Positions 14,438 through 14,735 of a stretch of DNA of 14,735 bases are shown here, in pieces. Made by a program: the position numbers and the translations under genes. The first letter of the stretch is position 1. The number at the start of each line of letters is the position of its first letter. This DNA comes from Dehalococcoidia bacterium (GTDB lineage Bacteria > Chloroflexota > Dehalococcoidia > UBA3495): the NCBI GenBank assembly GCA_028822675.1, contig JAPKDE010000044.1, forward strand, positions 1 to 14,735, read 5' to 3'. A model generated the notes under the pieces. It was not told the origin of the DNA. It searched no databases and worked only from the letters and a program-made list of their open reading frames with translations.

Positions 14438-14735
14438 GTGGGTTTGACCTGATTTTTGGGGTGGGTTTTAGGCTGTTTAGCGCTGAAAACCAAGATAAAA
14501 GCAGAAGCTAAAAACCGCGATTATGGGCCTTTGAGACGGTGTCTAGCCCTGCTGGTTAGGCGTAGCGCCAGTGTACCATTAACCCGCTAACGCCTCTACC
14601 CACAACGGGAATAGCGGCTCTCCATAGAGCGAGCGCGAGAGCGGGCGTGGCGGCGAGACCACTTGGTGCTATAATACGAACCGGTTTTAATGCCTCGTTT
14701 AGGCGTGAAACAGGCTGTCACAGGTAATATCCGCC
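14438..14735. other. non-coding right end of the window
   Basis: About 300 bases with no credible gene on either strand. It holds the 5' leader and presumably the promoter of the aminopeptidase (no convincing -35/-10 pair found), a small hairpin GCTCT-CCAT-AGAGC at 14617-14630, and an outward-pointing plus-strand promoter near 14670. No tRNA or rRNA feature was recognised. Confidence 0.6.
14667..14675 (+). promoter_or_regulatory. extended -10 promoter pointing out of the window
   Basis: TGCTATAAT is a perfect extended -10 element (TGnTATAAT). No -35 match is seen at 16-18 bases, as is common for extended -10 promoters. Transcription would begin near 14682 and run right, so a divergent gene or RNA probably starts beyond the edge. 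Confidence 0.45.

Overview
The window looks like chromosomal, housekeeping-plus-catabolic DNA from a moderately GC-rich bacterium. The gene mix resembles marine or groundwater Chloroflexota (Dehalococcoidia/SAR202-like): DSD1/D-threonine-aldolase-type proteins, a NIPSNAP protein, an HSL-type esterase, a COG2403 P-loop protein, Fhs and MetH. That placement is an inference from gene content only; there is no rRNA or other marker gene. I see no phage, transposase, CRISPR or conjugation genes.

Layout. (a) 1-2284, plus strand: two tandem paralogous fold-type III (alanine-racemase-like) proteins of the D-serine dehydratase/D-threonine aldolase family. The first runs off the left edge. A GC-rich palindromic repeat lies between them. 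(b) 2364-2394: a strong bidirectional terminator where the plus- and minus-strand units converge. (c) 4161-2437, minus strand: an HSL-family esterase, then a two-domain NIPSNAP protein. A candidate promoter and an 18-base palindrome lie in front of the esterase. (d) 4186-4424: intergenic DNA with two inverted-repeat elements of the MITE/REP type. (e) 11774-4441, minus strand: a probable operon from a good sigma-70-like promoter. It holds cobalamin-dependent methionine synthase (metH), formate-tetrahydrofolate ligase (fhs), a COG2403 P-loop protein split by an in-frame amber codon, and an Asp/Glu-racemase-superfamily protein. (f) 14423-11835, minus strand: an M1 zinc aminopeptidase. (g) 14438-14735: a non-coding right end with an extended -10 promoter pointing out of the window.

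How the genes fit together. Fhs makes 10-formyl-THF from formate. MetH consumes 5-methyl-THF to make methionine and returns free THF, so the operon core is folate one-carbon metabolism. The COG2403 and racemase-like proteins downstream have no assigned role in it. The left half looks like catabolism of amino acids or small acids, but substrates cannot be named.

The points most worth a second look are: the first DSD1-like paralog has lost the PLP Schiff-base lysine and both usual metal ligands, while its neighbour keeps the lysine; the COG2403 gene carries one TAG exactly in frame; and the racemase-like protein keeps only the first of the two catalytic cysteines.
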